Source of the DNA: Megalobrama amblycephala
Taxonomy: Eukaryota > Chordata > Actinopteri > Cypriniformes > Xenocyprididae
Direction of reading: 5' to 3'
NCBI RefSeq assembly: GCF_018812025.1
Contig: NC_063045.1
Span: 47,024,352-47,088,351, forward strand
Length of the DNA: 64,000 nt
Both the position numbers and the translations under genes were made by a program. Below the pieces are notes generated by a model. That model did no database searches. It was not told the origin of the DNA and saw only the letters and a list, made by a program, of their open reading frames with translations. Position 1 is the first letter of the stretch. Each line of letters starts with the position of its first letter. This document shows positions 1 to 12,260 of the stretch, in pieces.

Positions 1-781
1 AAAAATTATCTGGCTCAATAAAATGCTATACATTACTAATTTAAAGCTTGGACACACTTAAATATTTTATTCTTAATTTAATTCTTAATTATAATTTAAT
101 TATTTATATTGTATTTAATTATTATAAAAATGAAATGTATTAATTTATGCAAAAATACATATTAGTAATATCATGTACTGTGGTATTTTAACTTCCTGTC
201 AAATAATTCTAAAATTAAAAAGTTCTATACACAATGTCTAATTGGTAACGATTCTGTTCAAGATAAACTGCACAAGTTCAGACACTACACATGGGTGTAT
301 TAACCAAACTGCATGTTCTAAACTGTGAATCTGCCATCAAACTGTCAATGTGACGTCAAAAGCTTCAACGTGTCACAAAGAACTTGTTTCCATCAGGACA
401 TGCAGCCACCCTGACTGCAAGGCCTGCTCCTTACAGACAGCTGGATCAAATCTCCTCTCAGTCCAACTGTTCCTACAGTTCCAATTCTACGATTTCAAAA
501 CAGCTGCACGCTAATGGACTGATGATTCTATAACTTGCATTTCATTCCATTTCCACTATTCGTACATAAACCACCTCAGACATACACAAACCCCAAGCTT
601 CCCGAGGGCCGCAACAGGCCACCTGCTCCAGTGCAGTCCTGAGGGGCTTTAAACTAACAATGTAACGTGAAGCCTCTCACTCTCCCTCTACACTAATTAG
701 ACCTGAATCGAGAGAATACCACACCAGTAAGAGACGGCAGATTTAACACAAACACGCTCTGTAAATATTCTGTCATCTTAC
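1..781. other. Unique AT-rich non-coding DNA
   Basis: The first 250 bases are very AT-rich with TTAATT runs; the rest is mixed unique sequence. I see no terminal inverted repeats, long reading frame or RNA gene. It would be downstream intron if the minus-strand candidate exon that follows is real. Confidence 0.5.
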
Positions 782-895
782 CTCAAGTGAACTAACGAGA
801 TTTGAGAGATTCATTCGGAAAATCTCACTGACTGCATACAGACTCTGTGAAATCCTGCCATGACTGTGGTAAATATGCACGTCATGAGCCAAATT
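782..895 (-). CDS. Candidate internal exon, 38 codons, unknown protein
   Basis: On the minus strand a T-rich tract ending in GTTGTTGAAG precedes a 114-base open segment. It ends in CTTGAG followed by GTAAGATG, a near-consensus donor. The segment is exactly 38 codons in phase 0-0, beginning NLAHDVHIYHSHGRIS and ending NLVSSLE. I do not recognise the peptide. A random 38-codon stretch is open fairly often, so the splice signals and phase are the main support. It lies downstream of the candidate last exon near 42 kb, so the two would belong to different genes or one is spurious. Confidence 0.2.
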
Positions 896-1695
896 CTTCA
901 ACAACAACAAAATAAATAAATAAATAAAATAACTGTTTTGAGCAAAGTGGTCCAAACAAATGAAGCAAAACATGTAGAGCAGTTCAACACAAAGAGATTA
1001 GATAAATACAAAGTGAAAGCTTTGGCTCTACTGCATTAAACATACTGACAGACAGAGAACAGTCTTGTCCAAAACTGCATATCAAAGTGAATAGAAAATG
1101 GGACTTTTTTTTCCCCCAACATCTGTCTCTAGTAGTTTTACCCTGACACTCTTTTTTTGTCTTTTCTGTGTCTCACTAGTTCTATTTGCTAATGTAAGCA
1201 TCACTGTTACAATTGCACATACTTAGAACTATGGATTTGAACAAACCCCAACATAAGCATTAAACTTCATTGTGTAACTCGCACACATCATGCCCCATAC
1301 CACGGACATGAATGAAACCTCAAATCATGTGGCTTGGTTAAGGAGATGTGAGATATTACTTTACTATGCAAGCAAACAAAATAATTGTTGCCTGACAGAC
1401 AATAAAGCAGGTGAAAATAATCCCTTTGACTTTAATTTATCCATCCATCAAAAAAAAGAAAAAAAAAAGAGTAATATTTTTAAAATACATTTTTAATTAC
1501 TAACTACATTTTAATATATAATATATATATATATATATATTTCAATTTTAATGCATTTAAATTAATATTTTTATTAATAAACATTTTAATTACATTTTAG
1601 TAATTAAAGGTAATTCATTATTTAATAGTATTTAATAGTGATTTCATCTTTAATATTACACTTTTTTTCAGTACCATTTAGTTTTGAATTGACTC
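896..1695. other. AT-rich non-coding DNA with short AAAT and TA runs
   Basis: An AAAT tetranucleotide run lies near 910-929 and a TA dinucleotide run at 1513-1540. Between them is unique AT-rich DNA. The short open frame at 1290-1496 has no splice or domain support. Confidence 0.5.
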
Positions 1696-1855
1696 CACAC
1701 TAAAAAAACGCTGGGTTGTTTCAACCCAAATTTGGGTCAAATATGGACAAACCCAACCATTGGGTTAAAAATGTAATTTAAACATTTAACCCAACGGTTG
1801 GGTTTGTCCATATTTGACCCAAATTTGGGTAAACATAACAGTGTTTTTTAGAGTG
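1696..1855. mobile_element. Palindromic miniature element, GGGTT family
   Basis: Ends read CACACTAAAAAAACGCTGGG and, on the other side, TTTTTTAGAGTG. The inner arms (about 1723-1770 and 1783-1829) are almost perfect reverse complements sharing AACCCAAATTTGGGTCAAA and a GGACAAACCCAACC core, so the element folds into one hairpin. The same ends occur in the host element of the nest at 60,460. No clear target duplication is visible. No coding capacity; mobilised, if ever, in trans. Confidence 0.85.
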
Positions 1856-1863
1856 CAAGTATA

Positions 1864-2308
1864 TAGTACTGTGCAAAAGTTTTAGGCCACCACCAGCTTT
1901 GATGTTTTAGCAATGTTTTAATGATCCATATTTATTTTTTGGTCTTTATTATGATACAAACAGAAAATACAGGAAATATGTACACAAAATGTATAAAAAA
2001 TTTTTTTAAAAACCCATCAGTATTTAGTCAGTTTTCTTGGCCTTCCAGTCCTTTTCCATTCCATTTAGGGTTAAGAGAGCCAGGTTCCTGCTATTGCTCA
2101 AGTGTAAGGGGAGGTCACTTTAGCCTATAGAAGACGTTTTTTTTTTTTTTTCTTCCTGTTTTTTTAATACTGCATACAAATTTCCTGTATTTTCTGGTCA
2201 TATTCTAATAAAGAGACATAAATAATCTAATAAATAATTATATAAGGTCAGTATACCATTGCTAAACCACCATCTAATGGTGGCCTAAGACTTTTGCAAA
2301 TTACTGTA
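1864..2308. mobile_element. Miniature Tc1/mariner-type element
   Basis: The left end TACTGTGCAAAAGTTTTAGG and the right end CCTAAGACTTTTGCAAATTA are inverted copies of about 28 bases with few mismatches. They flank about 400 bases of AT-rich filler with no transposase. TA dinucleotides at both limits fit Tc1/mariner insertion; superfamily assignment is inferred from the ends only. Confidence 0.75.
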
Positions 2309-2738
2309 TTTTTAAATCATCATTGTTTTTACTGAGTGAAATGCATATAATGCAATGCTGACTTTTAGAAAGTAGAATGTGGTCATGATATATCTGAAAC
2401 TGAAAAGGCAGCTAACATAAGATTTCAGAACAGACCGAGCTGCACAATCAGAACACAATTCAGATGTGTTTTAAATATCAGTTGCAAAAAAAAAAAAAAA
2501 GCACTCTCCTTCTTAAATCCTGTGTGTGATCTCTCACACCATCTAAAATTAAAAAATAATGACGTAGCAGGTTTTTTCTTTTTTTTTTCTCCAGATTGCT
2601 CAGATCCATGCCTCTGCTGGAATCCAGGAAGATAGACAGCCAGCTGGTGCATTTGGAAAGGTGTCAAACCCACATCTGCAGCCACTGACAAATCAATAAC
2701 GGTTAATGAGAGGTTTAGAGAGGTTGTGAGTGGCATAA

Positions 2739-2775
<37 letters not shown>

Positions 2776-3814
2776 GTCAATCATGTAAAAGGGTTATTAT
2801 TTGGCTAATTAAAGTGTGCTAGTTATTGTTTGATTAGGTTTTAGTTCAACAATTAACATTCAGGTACTATCTATAATCACACTTCTCTTCAACACATCAT
2901 GTGTAAGTAAACAAACAGCATGTTGTGTTTACACGGCACGGCTGAGAGACGGTTGTGAAGCAGTTGTTATGCCGTAAAGTCAGCCTTCCGTGACAAAAAC
3001 AAACCCATCTAACCTTTCTCTCGCTCCCTGAAGAGCGCTGTCTGATTAATACGTTTCCAGACAACCTCCTTCATCTCTCTCTCTGTTTCTCTCTCTCCCG
3101 TCCACCAGAGCAATTATGGCTCTTAACAGCACTAGATGAACTTCACAGTGAAGTAATCTGCAAGCGGCTAATTGGCTCCTGTCTAGTGGAGAGTGGCCTT
3201 CTTCTGTTGAAGTTGCTCCTTTAGATGGTTGTAATAGACCATCTGTCTGCTCTTCCATTAGAAATGCAGGTCTGCATGTTTGGCTAAGTGTGAAACTGCC
3301 ATTATGAGTCATTAAAACAGCAACTGACACCAATCAAAACAAGAGTTCTTGTAAGGATCACCTGTTCTATACAAGTTGATATTTAAGCCTGAACTGATGC
3401 GATATATGAGCAATGCATGAGACAGACGTACAGTAGTAACATATCAAAATAGGTTTAAATCTTCTAAGAGCAATAAACACTTACTGCTGGCTGACTGACT
3501 CCAGACAGCTGTCTTCGGTTTCGGACACAGAAATAAGACCTAAAAAATTTGGTCTTAACCGCAATATCATAATACAGTGCTATTAATGAGCCAACCACAG
3601 AGGAATGCAAAAACCGCAGCAACCGCGATATATGCATGTTTCCTATTTTTTGAAAGGTCATGTCTTTCTCGTTTTACACTTCATGCATGTGTACTAAATA
3701 TTAAAGAAGTTAATAATGATAGCATAATGTGTACCATGGTCATTTCTACAAAGGCTCTGTAGATTTGCACTAAACAAGCCTAAACAGACAGTGAATGTGA
3801 GAGAGATCAACTGA
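2309..3814. other. Unique non-coding DNA with CA and CT microsatellites
   Basis: A (CA)n tract lies at 2749-2775 and a CT-rich run near 3074-3100. The open frames here translate these low-complexity tracts or random sequence. No repeat ends or RNA gene seen. Confidence 0.5.
2749..2775. repeat. (CA)n microsatellite
   Basis: Pure CA dinucleotide run read directly, preceded by an imperfect ACACATATAC stretch. Confidence 0.95.
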
Positions 3815-3839
3815 GCGTGTGCGATTACCTGCGTCTGTC

Positions 3840-4640
3840 CTTCAGGCCGAGACATACTTTCGTGAAAAAAGGTTGTCGAAATCTCTCTCTTAGCATCGAC
3901 GCATTACTGGTCAGCTGTGGCGCTCAAAGTTAAAATGATTTCAACAGCTTGTTTCGTTACATCCAAAGTCCCTTTAAAACAAGTCATTTCACTCAGCGGC
4001 CATCTTTGAAACGCCTCTCCGGCATTCAAGTGCAGCTCCCATCTCTTTGAATGGGGAAACATCAAATTCTCCAAAGCTGTTTGCCGAGCTTTCGATTAAA
4101 TTTCATATTTGAAATCACCAATGAAATCTGACAACAACTGTCTCATAAATTTTGTTTCTAAACGCTTGAATCATGACAAAAAACGGTATTATTCAAGCTA
4201 GATCGAGCTAATGCGCATGCGTAGTCATAAATGCACGTCTGACTGTTTCTATAGGAACCAGAGCTTCTAACGGCCGCTGCAGTGACGTGATGACTTTACC
4301 AATCAGTGATATGGCATCCGATGATATGGCAATCAGAATATGGCTTCCGCCATATTGCGCGTTGCACTTTCTCCCATTCAAAACAATATGCGTCTTATGT
4401 TATTTTATAGTCTTTGATTACATCTATCTTTAAATGAATCAGCGTTTTTGAACGTGCAGTTGAATGAACGTTTTAAAGACTCAAAGACAGTCCCTTGCCA
4501 CCACCTTGTGGTGCAACAATGTAACTGAACTGACTGACAGCCCATCTGGAACGCGCAGAGATGAGTAGATCTGCTTATACTCGTGAAATATTAGCAGAAA
4601 GTCTCGTTTAGTCAGATTCGATAATCGGAACTAACTATTA
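3840..4640. repeat. Probable old interspersed repeat
   Basis: The segment is richer in GC and CpG than its surroundings. It carries phrases typical of dispersed cyprinid repeats, such as CAAAGTCCCTTTAAAAC and GCGGCCATCTTTGAAACG, and a GATATGGCA duplication near 4310-4330. No terminal repeats or coding frame could be defined, so limits are approximate. Confidence 0.35.
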
Positions 4641-4753
4641 TACATATAACAATATCCCTACAATCTTACTGTCAGGTTTATGTTCTGTTATGTAGACCCT
4701 TATTTTGACATTCTCTTCTGTTACTTCACTTCCTGTTTCAACGCTCTATTTAG

Positions 4754-4755
<2 letters not shown>

Positions 4756-4800
<45 letters not shown>
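4756..4800. repeat. (TA)n microsatellite abutting the Tc1 element
   Basis: About 45 bases of pure TA directly adjoin the left end of the Tc1-like element. Since that superfamily inserts at TA, the run may have supplied the target, or expansion may have erased the outermost left terminal repeat. Confidence 0.95.
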
Positions 4801-4803
<3 letters not shown>

Positions 4804-6147
4804 CTGTAAAAAACACGTTGGCCACAATTACTGGCACCCCTAGAATTTTTTAAGTATATTTCCATTAATATTTAAATTTTTTTAGCACACCAGGGTGATC
4901 ATGTACATGAAATTGTCCAGCCATGACTTCATGTTCCACAGGAGTATAAACATGAGGAAACACAAAGGCCAAATTCCCTTAATCATTCATCACAATGAAT
5001 GTAAAACCAAAGAATATAGTTCTGATGTGCAGCAAAAGATTGTTGAGCTTCACAAAATAGAAAGTGGCTGTAAGAAAATAGCTAAAGCATTGATAATCCC
5101 CATTTCCACTATCACGGCAATAATTAAGAAGTTCCAATCAACTAAAGATGTTACAAATCTCCCTGGAAGAGGCCGTTTGTCTAAATCATCGTAATGTGCA
5201 GTGAGGAGGAGAGTTTGAGTGGACAAAGACTCTCCAAGGATCATAGCTGGAGAAATGCAGAGATTAATTGAGTCTTGAGTCTCAGAAACCCTAAAAAAAA
5301 AAACAGCACCTACATCACCACAAGTTGTTCGGGAGGCTTTCGTGAAAAATCCTCTGCTCTCATCCAGAAACAATCTCCAGCATATTCAGTTGTGAGACAA
5401 GACTAGTAAAAAGAGCTTTTTGGCAGCAAACCAACCAGATGGGTTTGGTGCACACATGGATAAAAAGTACCCCATGTCCACGGTCCAATATACTGCTGGA
5501 TCTTTAATGTTGTGGGCCTATTTTTCTGCTGGAGGTCCTGGACATCTTGTTCAGATACATGGTATCATGGATTCTATCAAATACCAACAGATAAAAAAAA
5601 TCAAAACCTGACCACTTCTGCTAGAAAATCCAATAATGGGCCATGGTTGGATCTTCCATCAGGACAATGATCTAAAACAAACATCAAAACCAACACAAAA
5701 ATGTGTCACTGAGCACAAAATGAAGCTTCTTCCATTTCTGTCCCAGTCCCCTGACCTGAACCCTAAAGAAAATTAGTGGGGTGAACTGAAGAGAAGAAGC
5801 ACCAACAAGGAGCTGGGAATATGAAGGATCTGGAGAGATTCTGCATGAAGGAATGGTCTCTGATCTCTTGTCAGGTGTTCTCCAAACTCATCAGGCATTA
5901 TAGGTGAAGACTCAGAGCTGTTATCGTAGCAAAAGGTGGTTGCAAAAAAGTATTGAATAAAAGGGTGCCAATAATTGTGGCCAACGTGTTTTGGTGCTTT
6001 ATTTCAATTCTTTTCCTTCAATGAAAGGTTAGATTTTTGCTAATTTTATGAATTAAAGATCAAAAAGATAAACAATGCAGATTTATTTTTACAGTCATCT
6101 TTGATCATATTTACCAAGGGTGCCAATAATTCTGACCACCACTGTAT
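4797..6147 (+). pseudogene. Tc1/mariner transposon with inactivated transposase
   Basis: A paired-type helix-turn-helix region at 4985-5191 reads KTKEYSSDVQQKIVELHKIE and ends in GRGRLSKSS, matching the Tc1 N-terminal DNA-binding domain. Further on, in the same frame, GSLMLWAYFSAGGPGHLVQI (about 5495-5560) matches the region before the catalytic core. HQDNDLKQTS carries the second acidic residue of the DDE triad, and SPDLNPKEN carries the third. A TAG stop at 5774-5776 follows at once, and other stops interrupt the frame (TAA at 5192). Inverted copies of AACACGTTGGCCACAATTA occur at 4811 and about 5972-5990. A more external GGGTGCCAATAATTCTGACC end is present only on the right (6118-6137). 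The element is dead. Confidence 0.92.
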
Positions 6148-6149
6148 GT

Positions 6150-6556
6150 ATGGCGGTAAACTCAAAAATACCAAGGGAAATTCCTTAACCGCAACAGCCC
6201 TAATTTGGTGCGCACAAAACACAGCCTCAGATATTTATGAAGGGAGTGCTCTAAAAATTACTATGAGCAGAAAAAGGAGAAAGTATGCTGTAGGCAACGT
6301 TGTCCTTTGCTAGCTGTCAAACAAACTGAATGACAGACTGGAAACTGCTACCATGCCACCGGGAATCAATTACAAACCAGTGAAGCAGAAGCATGGATAC
6401 TTCAATGTTGAAGTGTTATATTTTTTCCCACTCTCTCACACATACACACATAGGGGTGTTTGTATACTTATTTTTGTGAGAGAAGGGCACAAATTGCAGT
6501 TCTGACACTCTTGGTGGTCTGGGATAGTGGTTCCCAACCTTATTCTCCATTTTTTC
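6150..6556. other. Non-coding DNA
   Basis: Mixed sequence with a short CA-rich patch near 6435-6450. No repeat ends or convincing exon. Confidence 0.45.
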
Positions 6557-6557
6557 A

Positions 6558-6900
6558 TACAGTACTACGCAAAAGCTTGGAGTCAGTATTTTTTTTAATA
6601 GAAATTAATACTTTTTAGCAAAAGTGATAGTAAAAACATTTATAATGTTTTCTTAAATAAATGCTGTTCTTTTGAACTTTCTATTCATCAAGAAATCTTG
6701 AAAATTGTTTACACAAATATATTACGCAGCACAGCTGTTTTCAACATTGATAATAAATAATAATATAGTAACATTGATAAAATAATAAAAAGAATTGTTT
6801 CTTGAGCATCAAATCAGCATATTAGAATGATTTCTGAAGGATCGTGTGACTCTGAACACTGGAGTAATTATGCTGAAAGTTCAGCTTACACAGTCTAGGT
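6558..6900 (+). repeat. Abundant repeat family A, forward 5' part
   Basis: I call family A the most frequent repeat here. Consensus landmarks in order are TACTGTTCAAAAGTTTGGGG, GAAATTAATACTTTTATTCA, TTCTATTCATCAAAGAATCC, AGCAGCACAACTGTTTTCAA, ATTAGAATGATTTCTGAAGG and GACACTGAAGACTGGAGTAA. It closes with an inverted copy of the start, so it looks like a non-autonomous DNA transposon. This copy shows all the landmarks in divergent form and stops after the CTGGAGTAA block. Its intact GAAATTAATACTTTTT at 6601 serves as an empty-site reference for the insertion at 31.7 kb. Confidence 0.85.
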
Positions 6901-6907
6901 GAGCATA

Positions 6908-8870
6908 ATGGCGGTTTTCCACTGCTCGGCTCGGCCTGGCTCGCTTTACTTTCGGTTTGCTTTTCCACTGCAGTTTAGTACCGCTTCAAATCCATTTTGC
7001 TTTTTTTTAAGTTGTGTGTGACGGTCGTTTAAAGCAAATCGATTAACCCTCTGGAGTCTGAGGCTGATTTGGGGCCTGGAGAAGTTTTGACATGCCCTGA
7101 CATTTGTGCTTTTTTCAGTTGTTCATAAACATATTAATGGAAAAAGTGTCATTACACTGTATTCAGCACAAACTAGGCTACAATAATATGTGAGGAACAT
7201 GTATGTACATGTTTGTGTTTTTGAAGGAATAACATTTATGCGTGGTTATTGAAAAAAAAAAATTTAAGTCACTGAAATAAGGCCAAAAAAAGTATAGTAA
7301 ATCTGTGTTTACAATACTTTAGGGTATTGGAGGTTGTAAACTAGAGTTTTTGCTTCAAAATTATGTAAAAATTATGCTGCCTACTCCTTCATATAAAACA
7401 ATATATTGATTTAGTTTTTGTAAGACACTTTTTGCCAAGAAACACAGTATGCGTGGAGGCGTGAATCACCACTGAATAATGGGCCATTCTCACCTGAGAA
7501 GACAAAAGAATTGCATAGTAATGAGCTGAAATGACTTGCATATTAATGAGACATTTCAGTCAGGTAGGCTGTGAAAAAAACCTTCTGTGATGTCTCAAGC
7601 TCATCATGATATATGAAACATACAGAAAAATATTATTACAATATAAAGTAATGGTTTTATATTATACTTTAAAATATAATGTATTTCTGTGATGCAAAGA
7701 GTCTGAATATAGGCTTTTAGTTTAAAAGCATGCACATTTGGAGAAATATTGGATTCTCATATGCTTATGTCAATTTTCTATACAGAGGAGTTATATTTAT
7801 TTAATATTCATTGTCATTACTATGAGCGCTGGTGTTTTCAATTCATACTTGAAGTCAGAGGGCGCTCTCTGTGCATTTTTAGTCCACAAATTCATCTAAA
7901 AGAAGAAGAGGCTATTCCATGAATGGAGTTTCCAATTCATACTGCAGCCGGAGGGCGCTAAAGAAACAAAAACTCATCTAAAATTCATCTATAGAAGAAA
8001 AGAAAACAGGAACTAACTGCATGTCTTCTAGAGCTCGCTAACCATGACTTTTACATCCAGATAAACACTTTTCAAGACAATAAATACACGATTGAGACGA
8101 TGAATGCATGTATTGCCTCTGAATTTGCGTCTGAATAGCGCTGGCTCCGTGGGCGTGGCCGCATTAGCAGATAATGAGCTGAATCACGGACTTCTGACAT
8201 GGCTCTCTTTTCATACAGATTACATAAACACAGAAGGTTTGTTTTTGATTTGACTTACATGATTTAAAACCTGACATCTTAAAGTTTTTTTAGACATAAG
8301 TTTAATTTTTCTGTGATTAGTATTCACTAAGTTACAGTTCATTTTCTGAGAACTATCAGATTGGACTTCGTTCAGAGGGAGAGGAGAAATCACGCATCAT
8401 GTTAGTTTTCTTTATTTTACAAAAAGCACAACATTTTGTTTTTACTCTGAGTGTATACAAATAAAAGAAGATATTCTATAGTTTCAATTGATATATTACT
8501 TATGTCTCTATGACAAAAAATGACGGAGTATTTTAAGTCTGTTTTGCTGCAATGTGAAAAAAAACCTGGTGCGTTTTCAGACCTCAGAGTGAAAAAAAAA
8601 AAAGTTGCACAAACAAATGATACTGCGGTGGCTATTACTGACTATTTAAATCTAGCAGGTTTGGTGTCTTGTGTTTCAAATCCAATGACGCTGGTAGTTA
8701 CGATTCTCTCTGACCAATCAGTGATCTGCAGTGTTTACATGTCACATTTAGTATAGGTACGACATGCCCGGAACCTCCACCGAGGTGGTACGATTTAAGC
8801 GAGCCATACTGTGCCGTACCGAGCTGTACTGCGCAGTGGAAAAGCACCAAAAAGTGAGCCATACTGTACT
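6908..8870. mobile_element. Composite element with TTTTCCACTGC terminal repeats
   Basis: The left end has GGTTTTCCACTGCTCGGCTC and the right end (inverted, near 8800-8850) has GGTGCTTTTCCACTGCGCAG. Both are followed inward by CTCGGTACC-like and GGCTCGCTT blocks. The interior is much longer than expected for such an element because another repeat occupies it. No transposase frame is visible; exact ends are uncertain. Confidence 0.6.
7044..8595. mobile_element. Probable second repeat nested in the composite element
   Basis: From TTAACCCTCTGGAGTCTGAG the sequence changes character, and near 8580 an inverted-looking CAGACCTCAGAG appears. These would be the ends of a nested dispersed element. The interior holds two GGAGGGCGCT-type blocks (near 7858 and 7950) separated by about 90 bases, suggesting an internal duplication. 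No long reading frame. Limits are approximate. Confidence 0.4.
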
Positions 8871-8874
8871 GAAT

Positions 8875-9120
8875 TTCATTTTTGAAAGAACTAACCCTTT
8901 AACATTCATGGAAACTTTCCATTCCACAAAAGGTTCTTTATAGTAAAAAAAAAAAAAAAAAAAAAAAAAAAGATACTTTTTCTTTAGATTTTTAAAGACA
9001 TTCACTAAGAATTTACACAATTTTGGGTTTTTTTTTTTTTTTTTTTTTAAAGAACTGTCTGTTTACTGTTCTGAATCTTCTGTGGCACTGCTGTGAAAAA
9101 CACGTTTTGAACCTTCAGGT
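8875..9120. repeat. Low-complexity repeat with poly-A and poly-T tracts
   Basis: A 27-base A run (8945-8971) and a 21-base T run near 9029 sit between AAAGGTTCTTTATAGT-like and TTTAAAGAACTG blocks. These resemble a dispersed fish repeat built from GTTCTTTA motifs. No coding frame. Confidence 0.4.
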
Positions 9121-9899
9121 AAGTATTTCGTCAGTTTCCAGTAGTATATTAGAGTAGGATGTGTTAGTCTGAAACAGTCTTTGTTGAGCTTGTTAGGGGA
9201 CCTGGGTTCAAATCCCATCTTAATATGTGAGAGTAAAAACACTCTCTCTCTCACAGACACCATTATTTTATCTTTTCAAAGGTTCTGTGCGGGCACCTGA
9301 TAAAATGATTACACAGCACCTGCATCACTTTACATCACGAGATCAGACCGGAGTGAATAGACTAGATCACATTTCTTCTCATTAGATCTATTATAGAGTC
9401 ATTTAAGATATCATATGAAGGGGCGCCTTTCAGACCTGCAGTAAAGAAAGAGTCTGCCTGGGAAATCAGGGCCACGGCTGAGCAGCTAATGGCAATAAAT
9501 GCTGCACAAATTACCCCCTTTCGAAAGGACATGACCAAATATGGTGCACCGCATCATTATACGTTTATGTTAGTTACTGAACTCCCATAGAATGACATCA
9601 AGGGAGGGGCCTGAGGGATATCTAGGGCCCAAAATATCATAGAGACTTGGGGGAGGACTCATTTTAACTTAATGCCAGTAAGCAACCACCTAGCAATGCC
9701 CTAACAATGCCCATTCACATTGTTGCCACGGAACTAGAAGCAACACATCTAAAAAGCCTCAGCGCTGCTGTGAGACTAGGCATAACAGTCTGAAAAAAAA
9801 TCTATAATTGCCAGCATTACAGGAATAAAATCAATGTTAATTGTCTTAATCAGTTTTTTTAAAACAGTCTGATGCATGACTCCCTACACCAGCTGTCTA

Positions 9900-10225
9900 A
9901 AAGCCAATCGTTTTGATTCACATCTGAATATGCTAATTGAGTTGTTTTCTAAATGAGTTTTTTTTTTTAAAGGCCTTTATATGCAACACAAGCAATTAGA
10001 ACAATGATTATCCAAGCCCTGATCCTCATATCCCAGACCGACCCCCGTTTCTCTGCGGCCACCCTCCTCTTTCTCCGGCTGTTAAGTAAAATAGAGGATA
10101 ATTAGGTAGGAAGGGGACAAGATGGCAGGAGGTGTCATTAGAGGAGACAAACTCTCCGCACAATGATAAAGGGGGGTAATGGAAGCCTTCCTCATGTAAC
10201 CAGAGCAGACAGATGGAGAACACTT
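9900..10225. promoter_or_regulatory. Possible conserved non-coding element
   Basis: Unique sequence without repeat features, with several homeodomain-like cores (GCTAATTGAG, AGCAATTAGA, GATAATTAGG) and balanced composition unlike the AT-rich flanks. This is pattern-based inference; only alignment to other fishes could establish it. Confidence 0.22.
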
Positions 10226-11451
10226 GAAAAATGAACTGATTTTAATTAATTACAGTGTAAACGTATAGTAGAAAAATGAAAATGGAACTAAAAATTTGGT
10301 TAAATCGACAGCCCTAATTATATAATCACATAAAATTATTTTTCACCTTCTCATATGAAGACGGTATGGTACATACATAGAAATGTTCAGAAACACTATA
10401 CTGGCAATGTGTTCTGCCCTATATTAATGGCTCTGATCTCTTCACTTTGTCTTTTCCCTGAGCACTTTGTCTCACTTTGCAGGGTCAGCATTAATGCTTT
10501 GCTGTTCCTCCCTGTTCTCTCTGCACTTGACATCTTTATAGCGTCTGTCTCTCAACACTGAACAAAGAGATTGAACTGAAAAGAGTTTTCTACAGGAAAC
10601 TGCCTTTTAATGTACAGAAACCAATTGGTTGGTTGGTGTTAAAATCACAACTCTGAACAGTCATTGTGCAGATATATTGTTAATTATTGTTGGAGGGAGT
10701 CATTCAAAATACATTCCAACCTTATGATTTAATGACATACAGTGAATTGCAATACACTTCAAGTTAATTCATTTGAAATAAATTACATCGTCATACTATC
10801 TGCCACACAGCAGCACAACATAATCTAACAGTGACTAAAAAAGATTGACCCAAACATGAATGGAAAAATTATAACATTGTATATCATTGTAACACCAAAA
10901 TAATTCAGTGTTTTTAATGACAATTGTCTTTAAGACCCTGAAAAACACTGTATAAAACAGATCCTAATTTTCAGTTGTGAACAGAAAAAAAAATGTAGAT
11001 GGCATCAGCATTCAGACAAAAAACTAGAAATGTTTGAACACAGTTTTAAAATCCACATATTTGAATACCAATGTAAGCAATTTCAAGTCAGTCTACAACT
11101 TGTTTAAAAGATATATAATATACTTTATATTCACACAACCATGCACACGTACACAAACTAGCTTCAGTTCTGAATCCCAGTAAATGGGTTTCTTTTCAAT
11201 TAGCATCACTAATGAAATACTACAGATGAGGAAAATATCATTAATGCCAGACACAAGCGATCTCATTCTTCATTACATGACACACTTTCCCTCTCTCAGG
11301 ACTGTTAATAAACTAAATCAATTATTCTGACAGATTACGCACACACACTCTGCAACACACACACACTGCAAAACCTAAATCCAAGCCAAGCTGGGAGGAA
11401 TTCCAGGAATGTACAGGACAGAGAGAGACAGAGTGAGAAAGACAGTGAGCA

Positions 11452-11475
11452 AGACAGACAGACAGACAGACAGAC
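11452..11475. repeat. (GACA)n microsatellite
   Basis: Six to seven tandem GACA units within a purine-rich GAGAGACAG neighbourhood; a similar GAGAGACAGA patch recurs at 11,678-11,720. Confidence 0.85.
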
Positions 11476-11934
11476 CACCTGACAGGCAACAGATGTTGGC
11501 TATTTTACTGCTGCTCTTAATTGATAATTTTCTTACTTTATTCATTTATTATTTAAATTACTATTTTGTACACATATTTGTATTATTTAGTATGATTACT
11601 GTCTCACCTGGTACTGATTTGGCAATAGAAATTTACAGTTACTTCATGTCATGCTAATGTATCACACTGAAACAGAGAGAGACAGAGGGAGAGTGTGAGA
11701 GACAGACAGAGACAAAGAGAGTGCTATTTGGCTTTCAGAGTAGAAAACAACAACAATAGGGTTTTCATTTCATTTCTGTTTGCCAAGAACACAAATGTTC
11801 ATTTCAGTGTGATATTGTTTCAGTCTCACTCTCTCGCTCAATATCCGTACAAGTGTTTATTCAACTATGGGCACTTTTAGCCCTGTGGAGTTTTAGATAA
11901 TAAACTCCTATAGAACATGCTTTTCTCACTCTCG

Positions 11935-12260
11935 GGGTGTGTTCACACTTGTACAGGTTTGGTTTGATTTGCAAAGTGTGAATGCTGCCATCAGAATCCT
12001 GGTGCAGACCGAGACCCACCTTTTCACGCTTCTAAACAAAATCGACTGGAATATGAATGCGAAATGGACCAAAGACATCTAAGGGCATTTTTACACTGTG
12101 CACGTTTGCTGCGGTCCGATTCCGAGCACGATTGTTCCCGGTGCTGCCCGCAGCGTTGGTCTGGTTTCACACTCAACTTGACTCTATCAAACCCTGGTGC
12201 ATTTGTGTTCATTTTACGTCATCACAAATGTACACGGCGTATGATGGAAAACAGAACGTG
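11935..12260. repeat. Dispersed repeat fragment
   Basis: GGTGTGTTCACACTTGTACA and, further on, GGGCATTTTTACACTGTGCA begin blocks containing GGTTTGGTTTGATTTG, GCGGTCCGATTCCG and GGTCTGGTTTCACAC. These are typical of a GC-rich fish DNA-transposon family whose ends speak of TTCACAC. No target duplication identified; possibly two fragments. Confidence 0.4.

Larger units (their letters stand above)
9121..11924. other. Largely unique non-coding DNA
   Basis: No terminal repeats of known elements seen. It includes a possible conserved element near 9.9-10.2 kb (separate entry), CA-rich patches near 11,340-11,370 and a GACA run. Short frames lack splice or domain support. Confidence 0.45.

Noticed and set aside
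9140..9245. tRNA-like GGGTTCAAATCCC on the plus strand
   Set aside because: A B-box-like match only; no acceptor stem, A box or anticodon arm fits a tRNA. Possibly a decayed SINE head.
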